Below are positions 6,877 through 14,716 of a DNA stretch of 19,450 bases, in pieces; the first letter of the stretch is position 1; every line of letters begins with the position of its first letter. Source of the DNA: an uncultured Haemophilus sp. (GTDB lineage: Bacteria; Pseudomonadota; Gammaproteobacteria; Enterobacterales; Pasteurellaceae); the NCBI GenBank assembly GCA_959600045.1, contig CAUGKJ010000001.1:1-19450 (forward strand). Reading direction: 5' to 3'. The position numbers and the translations under genes are program-made. A model generated the notes under the pieces. The model saw nothing but the letters and a program-made list of their open reading frames with translations, ran no database searches and was not told the DNA's origin.

Positions 6877-8211
6877 TTACAGAATGAATCGACTTAAATC
6901 TTCATTTTCAATCACTTCGCCTAATGCCTCAATCACATAGGCCGCATCGATATTCACGGTTTGTCCGTTCATATCGCTCGCATCAAATGAAATTTTATCC
7001 ATTAAACGTTCCATAACGGTATGTAAACGTCTTGCACCGATATTCTCTGTTTTCTCATTCACACGGAAAGCTGCTTCAGCAATTTTCTTAATCGCATCTT
7101 GTGTAAACTCAATACTCACGCCTTCTGTTGCCATGAGGGCTTTATATTGCTCTGTTAAAGACGCATTTGGCTCAGTTAGAATACGCTCAAAATCTTCTGC
7201 CGTTAATGCTGATAATTCAACACGAATCGGCAAACGACCTTGCAACTCTGGGATTAAATCTGATGGACGCGCCACTTGGAATGCACCCGATGCAATAAAG
7301 AGAATATGATCAGTTTTCACCATCCCATGTTTGGTATTAACCGTTGAACCTTCCACCAATGGTAATAAGTCACGTTGCACACCCTCACGAGAAACATCCG
7401 CACCACTGTATTCGCCTTTTTTACAGATCTTGTCAATCTCATCAATAAACACAATACCGTTTTGCTCAACTGCATCAATGGCTTTTTGTTTCAATTCTTC
7501 TGGATTGATCAATTTGGCTGCTTCATCGTCAATTAAGGTTTTTAATGCATCCTTAATTTTCATTTTGCGTTTTTTAGTTTTATCCGAACCCAGGCTTTGG
7601 AACATGGATTGCAACTGATTGGTCATTTCTTCCATACCAGGAGGTGCCATGATTTCCACCCCCATTGAAACACCCGCAGACACATCAATTTCAATTTCTT
7701 TATCGTCTAATTGACCTTCACGTAATTTTTTACGGAACGCTTGGCGAGTACTGCTGTTGGTATCGTGGTTTTCCACTTCACCCCATTGATTTTTTGGTGG
7801 TGGTAGTAATGCATCTAAAATACGATCTTCAGCCGCATCTTCTGCTTTCGCACGATTTTTCGCAATTTCTTGCTGGCGAACCAATTTCATCGCACTGTCC
7901 GTTAAATCACGAATAATGGAGTCCACTTCTTTCCCCACATAGCCCACTTCGGTGAACTTGGTCGCTTCCACTTTAATGAATGGTGCATTAGCTAATTTTG
8001 CAAGACGACGCGCAATCTCGGTTTTCCCCACACCTGTTGGACCAATCATTAAAATATTTTTAGGGGTCACTTCATGGCGAAGTGGCTCTTGCAACTGCAT
8101 TCTTCTCCAACGGTTACGTAATGCGATCGCAACCGCTCTTTTCGCCTCTTTTTGGCCGATAATATGTTGATCTAATTCGGAAACAATTTCACGAGGGGTC
8201 ATTTCAGACAT
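6877..8211 (-). CDS. hslU: ATP-dependent protease ATPase subunit HslU
   Basis: AAA+ unfoldase that feeds proteins into the HslV protease. The 444 residues have Walker A GPTGVGKT (57-64), the pore loop GYVG (90-93), Walker B VFIDEID (254-260), an intermediate domain (about 110-240), sensor/arginine region around [15 protein letters not shown], and the C-terminal EDLSRFIL tail that docks into HslV and activates it. Length is standard. It follows hslV by nine bases and is cotranscribed with it from the sigma-32-type promoter upstream of hslV. Confidence 0.98.
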   Translation of the reverse strand: MSEMTPREIVSELDQHIIGQKEAKRAVAIALRNRWRRMQLQEPLRHEVTPKNILMIGPTGVGKTEIARRLAKLANAPFIKVEATKFTEVGYVGKEVDSIIRDLTDSAMKLVRQQEIAKNRAKAEDAAEDRILDALLPPPKNQWGEVENHDTNSSTRQAFRKKLREGQLDDKEIEIDVSAGVSMGVEIMAPPGMEEMTNQLQSMFQSLGSDKTKKRKMKIKDALKTLIDDEAAKLINPEELKQKAIDAVEQNGIVFIDEIDKICKKGEYSGADVSREGVQRDLLPLVEGSTVNTKHGMVKTDHILFIASGAFQVARPSDLIPELQGRLPIRVELSALTAEDFERILTEPNASLTEQYKALMATEGVSIEFTQDAIKKIAEAAFRVNEKTENIGARRLHTVMERLMDKISFDASDMNGQTVNIDAAYVIEALGEVIENEDLSRFIL

Positions 8212-8220
8212 AATTTTTCC

Positions 8221-8751
8221 TTATTTATTCGGTAATTCTTCGATAGTGAAATTTGTATTGGTAAACACGCAAATATCACCGGCAATTTTTAAAGATTTTT
8301 CCACAATTTCACGGGCTGATAAATCGGTATTTTCGACCAACGCACGGGCTGCCGATAATGCATAGTTACCGCCAGAACCAATGGCTAAAATCTGATCGGC
8401 TTCCGGTTGCACCACATCACCAATACCGGTAATGATTAAACTTTCTTTTTCATCTGCTACAATCAGCATCGCTTCTAACTTGCGTAACGCACGATCGGTT
8501 CGCCAATCTTTGGCTAATTCCACCGCGGCTTTTAACAAATGCCCTTGATGCATTTCTAATTTACGCTCAAATAATTCAAATAAGGTGAACGCATCGGCTG
8601 TACCACCTGCGAAACCGGCTAAAACTTTGCCATTATATAAACGGCGTACTTTACGGGCATTCCCTTTCATGACGGTGTTGCCTAATGAAACCTGTCCATC
8701 GCCCCCAACAACCACTTGGCCATTACGACGTACGCTTACAATTGTTGTCAT
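8221..8751 (-). CDS. hslV: ATP-dependent protease peptidase subunit HslV
   Basis: Threonine peptidase of the HslVU heat-shock protease, forming a double hexamer that resembles the proteasome beta ring. The protein begins [20 protein letters not shown]; removal of Met exposes the catalytic Thr. Other family marks are [14 protein letters not shown] and the [14 protein letters not shown] segment. At 176 residues the length is normal. AGAAGGAT lies about seven bases before the ATG. It is the first gene of hslVU and is divergent from aphA. Confidence 0.98.
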   Translation of the reverse strand: MTTIVSVRRNGQVVVGGDGQVSLGNTVMKGNARKVRRLYNGKVLAGFAGGTADAFTLFELFERKLEMHQGHLLKAAVELAKDWRTDRALRKLEAMLIVADEKESLIITGIGDVVQPEADQILAIGSGGNYALSAARALVENTDLSAREIVEKSLKIAGDICVFTNTNFTIEELPNK

Positions 8752-8786
8752 TCTTTTTATCCTTCTTTTAAGAAAAGTTACTCGTT

Positions 8787-8818
8787 ATATGGCGATCGAT
8801 TCCACCAAATTCAAGGGA
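8787..8818 (-). promoter_or_regulatory. Sigma-32 heat-shock promoter of hslVU
   Basis: On the minus strand CCCTTGAAT (8817-8809) is followed after 14 bases by CGCCATAT (8794-8787). The RpoH consensus is CTTGAAA, 13-14 bases, CCCCATNT, so the -35 matches 6 of 7 and the -10 matches 7 of 8. The predicted start is about 30 bases upstream of hslV, whose family is controlled by sigma-32 in E. coli. Confidence 0.75.
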
Positions 8819-8861
8819 AAATTTTTCTTTGATGCTTTATTAGACAATCAGTTTAAAAAAA

Positions 8862-8877
8862 TGTGACAAAGATCACT
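8862..8877 (+). promoter_or_regulatory. CRP-cAMP site of aphA
   Basis: TGTGA-CAAAGA-TCACT matches the CRP consensus TGTGA-N6-TCACA at 9 of 10 core positions. Its centre (8869.5) lies about 42 bases before the start predicted from TATTAT at 8900-8905, the spacing of class II activation. Confidence 0.75.
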
Positions 8878-8883
8878 TTTTTA

Positions 8884-8903
8884 AATAGCAAACGATTGCT
8901 ATT
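8884..8903. promoter_or_regulatory. LacI-family (PurR-like) operator in aphA promoter
   Basis: AATAGCAAACGATTGCTATT is a 20-base palindrome, perfect except at one central pair, with the CG centre typical of LacI-family operators. The core GCAAACGATTGC differs at one of 12 positions from the PurR core GCAAACGTTTGC. It lies between the CRP site and the -10 and overlaps the latter, a repressor position. Which regulator binds is inference. Confidence 0.55.
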
Positions 8904-8905
8904 AT
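8900..8905 (+). promoter_or_regulatory. Probable -10 of aphA promoter
   Basis: TATTAT (5 of 6). The -35 position 17 bases upstream is a T-run with little resemblance to consensus, as expected for a CRP-dependent promoter. Confidence 0.5.
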
Positions 8906-8971
8906 TTCACACCTTTATTTTAAAGGAATATGATTTGTTACAAATAAAACAAACTACTTAATGAGGAAAAC

Positions 8972-9679
8972 ATGAAAAATTTACTTAAACTTTCTGCCAT
9001 TGCAATTTTAGCGGCAAGCGCAGCCTCTACTTTTGCATCAAACAAAGAACCTTACACTGAACAAGGTACGAATGCTCGTGAAATGACAGAGCAAAAACCG
9101 ATTCACTGGATCTCTGTTGAGCAGTTGAAAAAAGAATTAGAAGGCAAAGCACCCATTAATGTGAGCTTCGACATTGATGATACTGTACTTTTCAGTAGCC
9201 CTTGTTTCTACCACGGCCAAGAAAAATACTCACCAGGTAAAAATGATTACTTAAAAAATCAAGATTTCTGGAATGAAGTGAATGCAGGTTGTGACCAATA
9301 TTCCATTCCAAAACAAATTGCGGTGGATTTAATTAATATGCACCAAGCACGTGGTGACCAAATTTATTTTATTACCGGTCGTACAGCGGGCGATAAAGAT
9401 GGTGTGACACCTGTGCTACAAAAAGCCTTTAATATTAAAGACATGCACCCAGTAGAATTCATGGGCGGTCGCAAACTTCCAACTAAATATAACAAAACAC
9501 CAGGTATTATTGAGCATAAAGTGAGTATTCACTATGGTGACAGCGATGACGATATTCTAGCCGCAAAAGAAGCAGGTATTCGCGGCATCCGCTTAATGCG
9601 TGCAGCAAACTCAACTTACCAACCGATGCCAACCCTTGGTGGCTACGGTGAAGAAGTATTGATTAACTCAAACTACTAA
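8972..9679 (+). CDS. aphA: Class B acid phosphatase AphA
   Basis: Secreted, broad-range phosphatase of the HAD (DDDD) superfamily that removes phosphate from nucleotides and other organic phosphates in the periplasm. The 235 residues begin with a signal peptide (MKNLLKLSAIAILAASAAS, cleavage expected after TFA at 22). The catalytic motif DIDDT (D67, D69) follows VSF; the threonine-containing motif is FITGRTAG (133-140); the metal-binding end motif is YGDSDDDI (188-195). Length and order match class B enzymes. AGGAAAA lies just before the ATG. The upstream region holds a CRP site and a PurR-like operator, so expression probably answers to carbon state and possibly purines. Confidence 0.96.
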   Translation: MKNLLKLSAIAILAASAASTFASNKEPYTEQGTNAREMTEQKPIHWISVEQLKKELEGKAPINVSFDIDDTVLFSSPCFYHGQEKYSPGKNDYLKNQDFWNEVNAGCDQYSIPKQIAVDLINMHQARGDQIYFITGRTAGDKDGVTPVLQKAFNIKDMHPVEFMGGRKLPTKYNKTPGIIEHKVSIHYGDSDDDILAAKEAGIRGIRLMRAANSTYQPMPTLGGYGEEVLINSNY

Positions 9680-9688
9680 TCTTCCTAA

Positions 9689-9722
9689 AAAAGTGCGGTT
9701 ATTTTTGACCGCACTTTTCTTA
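9689..9722 (+). terminator. Terminator of aphA from an inverted uptake-signal pair
   Basis: AAAAGTGCGGT (9689-9699) pairs with ACCGCACTTTT (9708-9718) across an eight-base loop, starting ten bases after the aphA stop. Confidence 0.8.
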
Positions 9723-9743
9723 TCTAATTAACAATCTTAATTT

Positions 9744-9772
9744 TTAAAAAGTTTCTGGGAATATGCTAAAAT
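9744..9772 (+). promoter_or_regulatory. Probable rmuC promoter
   Basis: TTAAAA (9744-9749, 4 of 6), 17 bases, then TAAAAT (9767-9772, 5 of 6) preceded by TGC, an extended -10. Confidence 0.45.
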
Positions 9773-9796
9773 TTTTCTGTTTCCAGGAGCCTATTT

Positions 9797-11407
9797 ATGT
9801 CAGAACTCACGCCTAATCAATATTTAATCATCATTGCCGTGCTGGTTTTTATTAGCATTGTGATGCTTTTTCTATTAAGCCGCAGCAAACGAGATACGCA
9901 AGAATTACAACAAGATCTCAATAAAACCATCGGTGATTACAACCAATTAGCTGAGCGTTTCGATGCTTTAAGCGCAGTCAAAAATCAATTAGAACAACAA
10001 GCTGTTAAAGCGCAAACTCATGCGGAAGGCTTACAAACTCGTCTTAATGAACGTGATGAAAAAATCCAATATTTAGAAAAAGAATTGGATGAGGAACAGC
10101 TCCGCCACGATCAAATTGGCGGGCAAATCACCGCATTAAAAGAACGATTTGGGATCGCGTCAGCACAAGCCGACAGTTTGCAAGGTCAATTACAACAAGC
10201 GCAAGAAAATGTGCTACGAAAAGAACAAGAGCAGCAAAAAACACAGGAAAAATTGACCGCACTTTCACAAGAATTAACGGAGTTGAAAACTACCCTTTCC
10301 GAAAAAGAAAAGCATTTTGCCGAACAGCAACAGTATATTGAGCAATCCAAACAACAGCTAGGCGTGGAATTCCAAAATCTGGCCAACCGCATTTTGGAAG
10401 AAAAAAGCCAATCCTTTAATCAAACCAATCAAACTGCATTGGAAACCTTGTTGAAGCCTTTCCGAGAACAAATCGAAGGCTTCCAAAAACGAGTGAATGA
10501 AATCCATTCGGAATCCGTAAAAGGCAATGCGGGCTTAGAAGCGGAAATCAAAAAGGTATTGGAAATTGGCTTAAATATGTCGCAAGAAGCCAATAATTTA
10601 ACTTCGGCATTAAAAGGTGAAAAGAAAACCTTAGGCAACTGGGGAGAAGTACAACTAGAACGCGCACTTCAGTTGGCAGGCTTGATTGAAAACGTGCATT
10701 ACAGTGCACAAGCCCATTTTAAAGATGAACAAGGCGGACGAAACTATCCTGATTTTGTGCTCAATTTACCTGATGAGAAAAATATTATTATTGATAGCAA
10801 AATGTCATTGAATGCTTACGAAAGTGCGGTTAATTCTGAGGATGAATTTGAACGTGAGCATTTACTAAGGGAGCATATTAAAGCCCTGAAAAATCACATT
10901 GATGACTTGCACCGCAAGGATTATAGCAATTTGATTGGCATGCGCAGTCCTAATTTTGTCTTGATGTTCATTGCAGTGGAACCCGCTTATATTGAAGCCT
11001 TAAAATTAGACCCAAGTCTATTTAATTATGGCTATGAGAAAAATGTGATTATGGTTTCGCACACGACCCTCATGCCAATTTTACGCACAGTGGCGAATTT
11101 ATGGCGTATCGAACGCGGCAACGCCGAAGCGAAAGAAATCGCAGAAAAAGCGGGGGAAATTTACAACCAGATTTGCCTGGTGGCAGAACGTTTAAACAAA
11201 CTGGGTAACACCCTTTCCACTGTGAGCAATCAATACAACAGCACTGTCACCGCCCTTGTGGGACAACAAGGTTTAGTGGGAAAAGTGGAACGTTTTAAAG
11301 ACTTGTCAGCGAAAGCTAACAAGAGCATGCCAAACGTTGAATTGCTCAATAATGACGTGGATTTAACGCGCCTATCCCTTATCACTACCGAGAATGAGGT
11401 AAAATAA
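9797..11407 (+). CDS. rmuC: DNA recombination protein RmuC
   Basis: RmuC limits rearrangement at inverted repeats in E. coli and is a predicted nuclease of the PD-(D/E)XK type. The 536 residues comprise an N-terminal membrane helix (about 9-27), a long Gln/Glu/Lys-rich coiled coil (about 30-200), and the RmuC core (about 215-490). The core includes [12 protein letters not shown], the nuclease-like [20 protein letters not shown] (about 317-336) and [18 protein letters not shown] lies seven bases before the ATG, preceded by a plausible promoter. Two uptake signals fall inside the gene. It ends convergent with hslR. Identification from family motifs is firm. Confidence 0.95.
   Translation: MSELTPNQYLIIIAVLVFISIVMLFLLSRSKRDTQELQQDLNKTIGDYNQLAERFDALSAVKNQLEQQAVKAQTHAEGLQTRLNERDEKIQYLEKELDEEQLRHDQIGGQITALKERFGIASAQADSLQGQLQQAQENVLRKEQEQQKTQEKLTALSQELTELKTTLSEKEKHFAEQQQYIEQSKQQLGVEFQNLANRILEEKSQSFNQTNQTALETLLKPFREQIEGFQKRVNEIHSESVKGNAGLEAEIKKVLEIGLNMSQEANNLTSALKGEKKTLGNWGEVQLERALQLAGLIENVHYSAQAHFKDEQGGRNYPDFVLNLPDEKNIIIDSKMSLNAYESAVNSEDEFEREHLLREHIKALKNHIDDLHRKDYSNLIGMRSPNFVLMFIAVEPAYIEALKLDPSLFNYGYEKNVIMVSHTTLMPILRTVANLWRIERGNAEAKEIAEKAGEIYNQICLVAERLNKLGNTLSTVSNQYNSTVTALVGQQGLVGKVERFKDLSAKANKSMPNVELLNNDVDLTRLSLITTENEVK
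10256..10264 (-). repeat. DNA uptake signal in rmuC
   Basis: ACCGCACTT on the plus strand, read in frame as part of the codons for LTAL in the coiled coil. Confidence 0.85.
10822..10830 (+). repeat. DNA uptake signal in rmuC
   Basis: AAGTGCGGT, read in frame as part of the codons for ESAV. Confidence 0.85.
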
Positions 11408-11506
11408 AAAACATCGGTTGAATTTTTCTTTCTTGATTTCAGCGATTGCAATGGCTTATACCGATAAAATTCTGTACAGTACAAGTCATAAAAATCATTA
11501 ATACAA

Positions 11507-11537
11507 AAAAATGCGGTCAAAATTGACCGCACTTTTG
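11507..11537. terminator. Bidirectional terminator between rmuC and hslR
   Basis: TGCGGTCAA (11512-11520) pairs with TTGACCGCA (11523-11531), flanked by A-run and T-run. The right arm is an exact uptake signal (11526-11534). The left arm is a decayed copy with G changed to A, which leaves a mismatch in the rmuC-direction RNA but only a G-U pair in the hslR-direction RNA. Confidence 0.75.
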
Positions 11538-11541
11538 TTTT

Positions 11542-11937
11542 CTAGAACTCATCTTGGTGTTTAAATTTCAATAAATCTCGACGTTCTTTTTTGTTTGGAC
11601 GACGATCAGGATGTGGCATCGAAAGTGCATTATTTTTTCTTGCCCATGCCATTTCTTCGCGTTTTTTCACACTCTGTGCCGTTTCTTGGTAAAGCAGTTG
11701 GGCCTCGGGGGCGCCACGGCGTTGGTCACTCAATGCAATCACTTCAATTTCTTTTTCATCGTTGCCTTGACGTAGCTTAATCATGGCACCGATTTCTACA
11801 TTTTTACTTACTTTAGCTCGTTGACCGTTGTAATGTACTTTACCCCCTTCAATCATCGCTTTCGCAATGCTACGGGTTTTATAAAAACGCGCCGCCCAAA
11901 GCCATTTATCTAATCGTACTTCGTTATTTTCAGCCAT
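11542..11937 (-). CDS. hslR: Heat-shock protein 15, ribosome-associated S4-domain protein
   Basis: Hsp15 binds stalled 50S subunits that carry nascent chain and peptidyl-tRNA and helps recycle them. The frame is open back to 12039, but the start at 11937 (MAENNEVRLDKWLW) is preferred because AGGAAGAG lies six bases upstream and the family begins here; the longer frame would also run into nudE. The 131 residues contain the S4 RNA-binding fold (about 7-70: VRLDKWLWAARFYKTRSIAKAMIEGG, then KVHYNGQRAK) and a basic C-terminal tail with RRPNKKERRDLLKF. It is divergent from nudE. In E. coli nudE and hslR are also near neighbours. I saw no clear sigma-32 promoter in the 64-base gap. Confidence 0.93.
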   Translation of the reverse strand: MAENNEVRLDKWLWAARFYKTRSIAKAMIEGGKVHYNGQRAKVSKNVEIGAMIKLRQGNDEKEIEVIALSDQRRGAPEAQLLYQETAQSVKKREEMAWARKNNALSMPHPDRRPNKKERRDLLKFKHQDEF

Positions 11938-12001
11938 AACTCTTCCTATTTCTCTCACTTTGCGTATGATGAGCCAATAACAAGATAATAGGGCTAATAT
12001 T

Positions 12002-12550
12002 ATGAAAAAACAACTTCCACACATTCTCTCCCTTTCCACGGTGGCAAAATCCCGCTTGTTTGAAATTCAAGCTGTCGATCTCAAATTCTCTAATGGCATT
12101 GACCGTACTTATGAACGTTTCCGCCCTTTTAATCGCGACTCCGTCATGGTGATTGCAATTGATGGAGAAGATCTACTCCTGGTTCGTGAATATGCCGTTG
12201 GAACGGAACAATATGAATTAGGCTTTGTAAAAGGTGGCATGGATACGGGAGAAACGCCCGAACAAAGTGCGAATCGCGAATTGCAGGAAGAAATTGGCTT
12301 TGGGGCAAAAAAATGGACGTTTTTACGCACGATGAAGATCAATCCACAAATCATGGGGCATAAAATGCACGTTTTATTAGGTGAAGATCTATACCCAAAT
12401 CAACTGGAAGGGGATGAACCCGAACCTCTAGAAATCGTGCGTTACCCTTTATCTCAACTTGATGCCCTGTTGATAAGTGACGAATTTAATGAGGCAAGAA
12501 ACCTAACCGCACTTTATACTTTACGAGATTATTTAAAAAAACGTAAATAA
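12002..12550 (+). CDS. nudE: ADP compounds hydrolase NudE
   Basis: Nudix hydrolase that cleaves ADP-ribose, Ap3A, NADH and similar ADP-linked compounds to AMP plus the other moiety. The 182 residues contain a complete Nudix box: G78-x5-E84-x7-R92-E93-L-Q-E96-E97-I-G-F100. The N-terminal region RLFEIQAVDLKFSNG and the MKINPQIMGHKMHVLLGEDLYP stretch (about 115-136) are typical of NudE. Length is normal. The ribosome-binding site is weak. The gene shares a 64-base divergent control region with hslR. One uptake signal lies near the 3' end. No strong terminator follows; a 16-base palindrome lies 24 bases past the stop. Confidence 0.92.
   Translation: MKKQLPHILSLSTVAKSRLFEIQAVDLKFSNGIDRTYERFRPFNRDSVMVIAIDGEDLLLVREYAVGTEQYELGFVKGGMDTGETPEQSANRELQEEIGFGAKKWTFLRTMKINPQIMGHKMHVLLGEDLYPNQLEGDEPEPLEIVRYPLSQLDALLISDEFNEARNLTALYTLRDYLKKRK
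12506..12514 (-). repeat. DNA uptake signal in nudE
   Basis: ACCGCACTT on the plus strand, read in frame as part of the codons for LTAL. Confidence 0.85.
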
Positions 12551-12573
12551 ATCGAAGAAATTTAGATAAATTC

Positions 12574-12589
12574 TAATCGCAAGCGATTA
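12574..12589. promoter_or_regulatory. 16-base palindrome upstream of the OPT gene
   Basis: TAATCGC-AA-GCGATTA is a perfect inverted repeat with a two-base centre. It has no T-run after it, so it is more like a regulator site than a terminator. It lies 30 bases (centre to centre) before the first ARG box. I do not recognise the regulator. Confidence 0.4.
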
Positions 12590-12602
12590 ACTTTAAATAA
12601 AA

Positions 12603-12641
12603 CTTGAATAATTATTCTTTTTTTGAGAATGTATAGTCATT
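12603..12641. promoter_or_regulatory. Tandem ARG boxes (ArgR operator) of the OPT gene
   Basis: Box 1 (12603-12620) has TGAATAATTATTC followed by T, 13 of 14 to the ArgR core TGAATWWWWATTCA. Box 2 (12624-12641) has GAATGTATAGTCA in register, 11 of 14. They are separated by exactly three bases, 21 between centres, the standard arrangement for the ArgR hexamer. Box 2 contains TATAGT (12632-12637), the likely -10, so bound ArgR would block the promoter. Confidence 0.65.
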
Positions 12642-12665
12642 TTTCAAAAATAAATAGGAAAATTT

Positions 12666-14666
12666 ATGTCTCATGATAATTTAAAAGAATTGACCTTCCG
12701 AGGAATGTTCCTTGGGGCGTTAATTACAGTGATCTTCACTGCATCTAACGTTTATTTGGGTCTTAAAGTGGGGATGACTTTCGCCTCCTCCATTCCAGCT
12801 GCCGTAATTTCTATGGCAATTTTAAAATTCTTCAAGGATTCCAGTATCTTAGAAAATAATATGGTACAAACCCAAGCTTCATCAGCGGGGACATTGTCTT
12901 CTGTTATTTTCGTTCTTCCAGGTCTATTAATGATGGGTTACTGGCAAGAATTCCCATTCTGGCAAACAGTGCTAATCTGTGCCGCTGGCGGTACATTAGG
13001 CGTGCTATTTACCATTCCATTACGTCGTGCAATGGTAGTAAACAGCGACTTACCTTACCCTGAAGGTGTGGCTGCCGCTGAAATCTTAAAAGCAGGTAAC
13101 AATAGCGAAAGCGACAGTGGTGTAAAAGATATTGCTTACGGTGGTATTTTTGCGGCAACTGTTGCATTCTTAACCAACGCATTACGTGTCATGTCTGATA
13201 GCGCAAGCGCATGGTTCTCTAACGGCAAAGCCATTTTCCAATTACCAATGGGCTTCTCTCTTGCCTTAGTGGGTGCCGGTTATTTAATTGGTATCGTGGG
13301 CGGTCTTGCCATGTTATTCGGTACATTCCTTGCTTGGGGTGTTGCGGTACCTTATTTCACTGCAACAGGCGATATGCCAACGGATGCCTCTATTGTTAGT
13401 TATGCCATGACTGAATGGAAAACGAAAGTTCGCTTTATCGGTGTGGGTACTATCGGTATTGCGGCAATTTGGACATTATTAATCCTTCTCAAACCAATGA
13501 TTGAAGGGATGGTTCATTCTTTCCGTATGTTAAAAGGCTCACAAGCTGAATCAGAACATCGTATTGATATCGACTTATCGCCAAAAACTATCATTTACAT
13601 TTTATTGGCGACTGTCGTGCTAATCGTGATTTCTTTATATCACTTCATTACAGCCGCACCAATTTCTGCTGAGCTTGCCGTGTTGTTAGTGGTTGTGTGT
13701 ACGCTACTCGCGGTGTTAATTGGTTTCTTCGTTGCAGCCGCATCGGGTTATATGGCAGGGCTTGTGGGTTCATCTTCTAGCCCTATTTCTGGTATCGGGA
13801 TCATTTCTGTTATCGTGATTTCACTTGTTTTAGTGACCATTGGTAAAAGCAGTGGTTTATTTGAAACAGCGGACGGTCAAAAATTCTTAACTGCATTGAC
13901 CTTATTCACGGCATCTATCGTATTAACTACAGCAACTATTTCAAACGATAACTTACAAGACTTAAAAACCGGTCTTCTAGTTGAAGCGACCCCTTGGAGA
14001 CAACAGGTTGCATTGATTATCGGTTGTTTCGTTGGTGCATTAGTAATTGCACCGGTATTAGAAATTTTATACCACGCTTATGGTTTCACTGGCGCATTAC
14101 CACGTCCAGATATGGATCCAGCACAAGCGCTTTCAGCGCCACAAGCAACCCTTATGACCACCATTTCTAAAGGTATTTTTACGAACCAATTAGAATGGAC
14201 TTATATTTTAAGTGGTGTGGGCTTAGGTATTGTGTTGATTATTGTGGATGCATTTATGCGTAAAACCAGTAACAGTCGCTTTGCCTTACCGGTATTAGCC
14301 GTCGGGATTGGTATCTACCTTCCACCATCAATCAATATGCCGGTTGTGGTCGGCGCGGTAATGGCATGGTTTATCACCCGTCATATTAAAAACTATGCAA
14401 AACGCACTAACGATACTGAAGTAGAGAAAAAAGCAGAACGTTTCGGCACACTTTTCGCGGCAGGTTTAATTGTGGGTGAAAGCTTGATGGGCGTCATCTT
14501 AGCCTTCATTATTGCGGCATCTGTCACCTCAGGTGGTTCTGAAGATCCATTAGCCTTAGGATTAGAAACTTGGGATAATATTGGCGAATTACTTGGTCTT
14601 GCCGTATTTATCTTTGGTATCTTTATTTTCGTTTCTCGTGTATTAAGTTCGAAGAAATCGAAATAA
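12666..14666 (+). CDS. OPT-family oligopeptide transporter
   Basis: Inner-membrane secondary transporter of the oligopeptide transporter (OPT) family, which imports small peptides or, in relatives, metal chelates; the substrate here is not known. The 666 residues are hydrophobic nearly throughout, with about 14-16 predicted membrane helices. Family marks include the N-terminal LTFRGMFLGALITVIFTASN, the YLGLKVGMTFASSIPAAVIS segment, YPEGVAAAEILKAG (about 136-150) and SSSPISGIGI (about 370-380). AGGAAAA precedes the ATG. Upstream are a tandem ArgR box and an unexplained palindrome, implying repression when arginine is plentiful. A strong terminator follows. Relatives of this gene are annotated in Haemophilus without a fixed symbol. 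Confidence 0.92.
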   Translation: MSHDNLKELTFRGMFLGALITVIFTASNVYLGLKVGMTFASSIPAAVISMAILKFFKDSSILENNMVQTQASSAGTLSSVIFVLPGLLMMGYWQEFPFWQTVLICAAGGTLGVLFTIPLRRAMVVNSDLPYPEGVAAAEILKAGNNSESDSGVKDIAYGGIFAATVAFLTNALRVMSDSASAWFSNGKAIFQLPMGFSLALVGAGYLIGIVGGLAMLFGTFLAWGVAVPYFTATGDMPTDASIVSYAMTEWKTKVRFIGVGTIGIAAIWTLLILLKPMIEGMVHSFRMLKGSQAESEHRIDIDLSPKTIIYILLATVVLIVISLYHFITAAPISAELAVLLVVVCTLLAVLIGFFVAAASGYMAGLVGSSSSPISGIGIISVIVISLVLVTIGKSSGLFETADGQKFLTALTLFTASIVLTTATISNDNLQDLKTGLLVEATPWRQQVALIIGCFVGALVIAPVLEILYHAYGFTGALPRPDMDPAQALSAPQATLMTTISKGIFTNQLEWTYILSGVGLGIVLIIVDAFMRKTSNSRFALPVLAVGIGIYLPPSINMPVVVGAVMAWFITRHIKNYAKRTNDTEVEKKAERFGTLFAAGLIVGESLMGVILAFIIAASVTSGGSEDPLALGLETWDNIGELLGLAVFIFGIFIFVSRVLSSKKSK

Positions 14667-14672
14667 TGGATT

Positions 14673-14703
14673 AAAATAGGCAGTCCTCGGATAGCCTATT
14701 TTT
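14673..14703 (+). terminator. Intrinsic terminator of the OPT gene
   Basis: AAAATAGGC (14673-14681) pairs perfectly with GCCTATTTT (14694-14702) across a 12-base loop, ending in a T-run. It also separates the OPT gene from the next gene, which starts 14 bases later. Confidence 0.8.
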
Positions 14704-14716
14704 CTAGGAGCTTAAG

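Noticed and set aside
6583..6940. Long frames opposite and alongside the end of slyD
   Set aside because: They arise from the low-complexity His/Gly/Asp/Cys codons and have no start site or recognisable protein.
8931..8948. Five-codon leader frame upstream of aphA
   Set aside because: No ribosome-binding site of note and no sign of attenuation; probably chance.
11473..11483. TGTACAGTACA palindrome after rmuC, considered as a LexA-type site
   Set aside because: Spacing does not fit CTGT-N8-ACAG and it lies between convergent 3' ends, not at a promoter.
11938..12039. N-terminal extension of Hsp15
   Set aside because: It would overlap nudE, and AGGAAGAG directly precedes the ATG at 11937.
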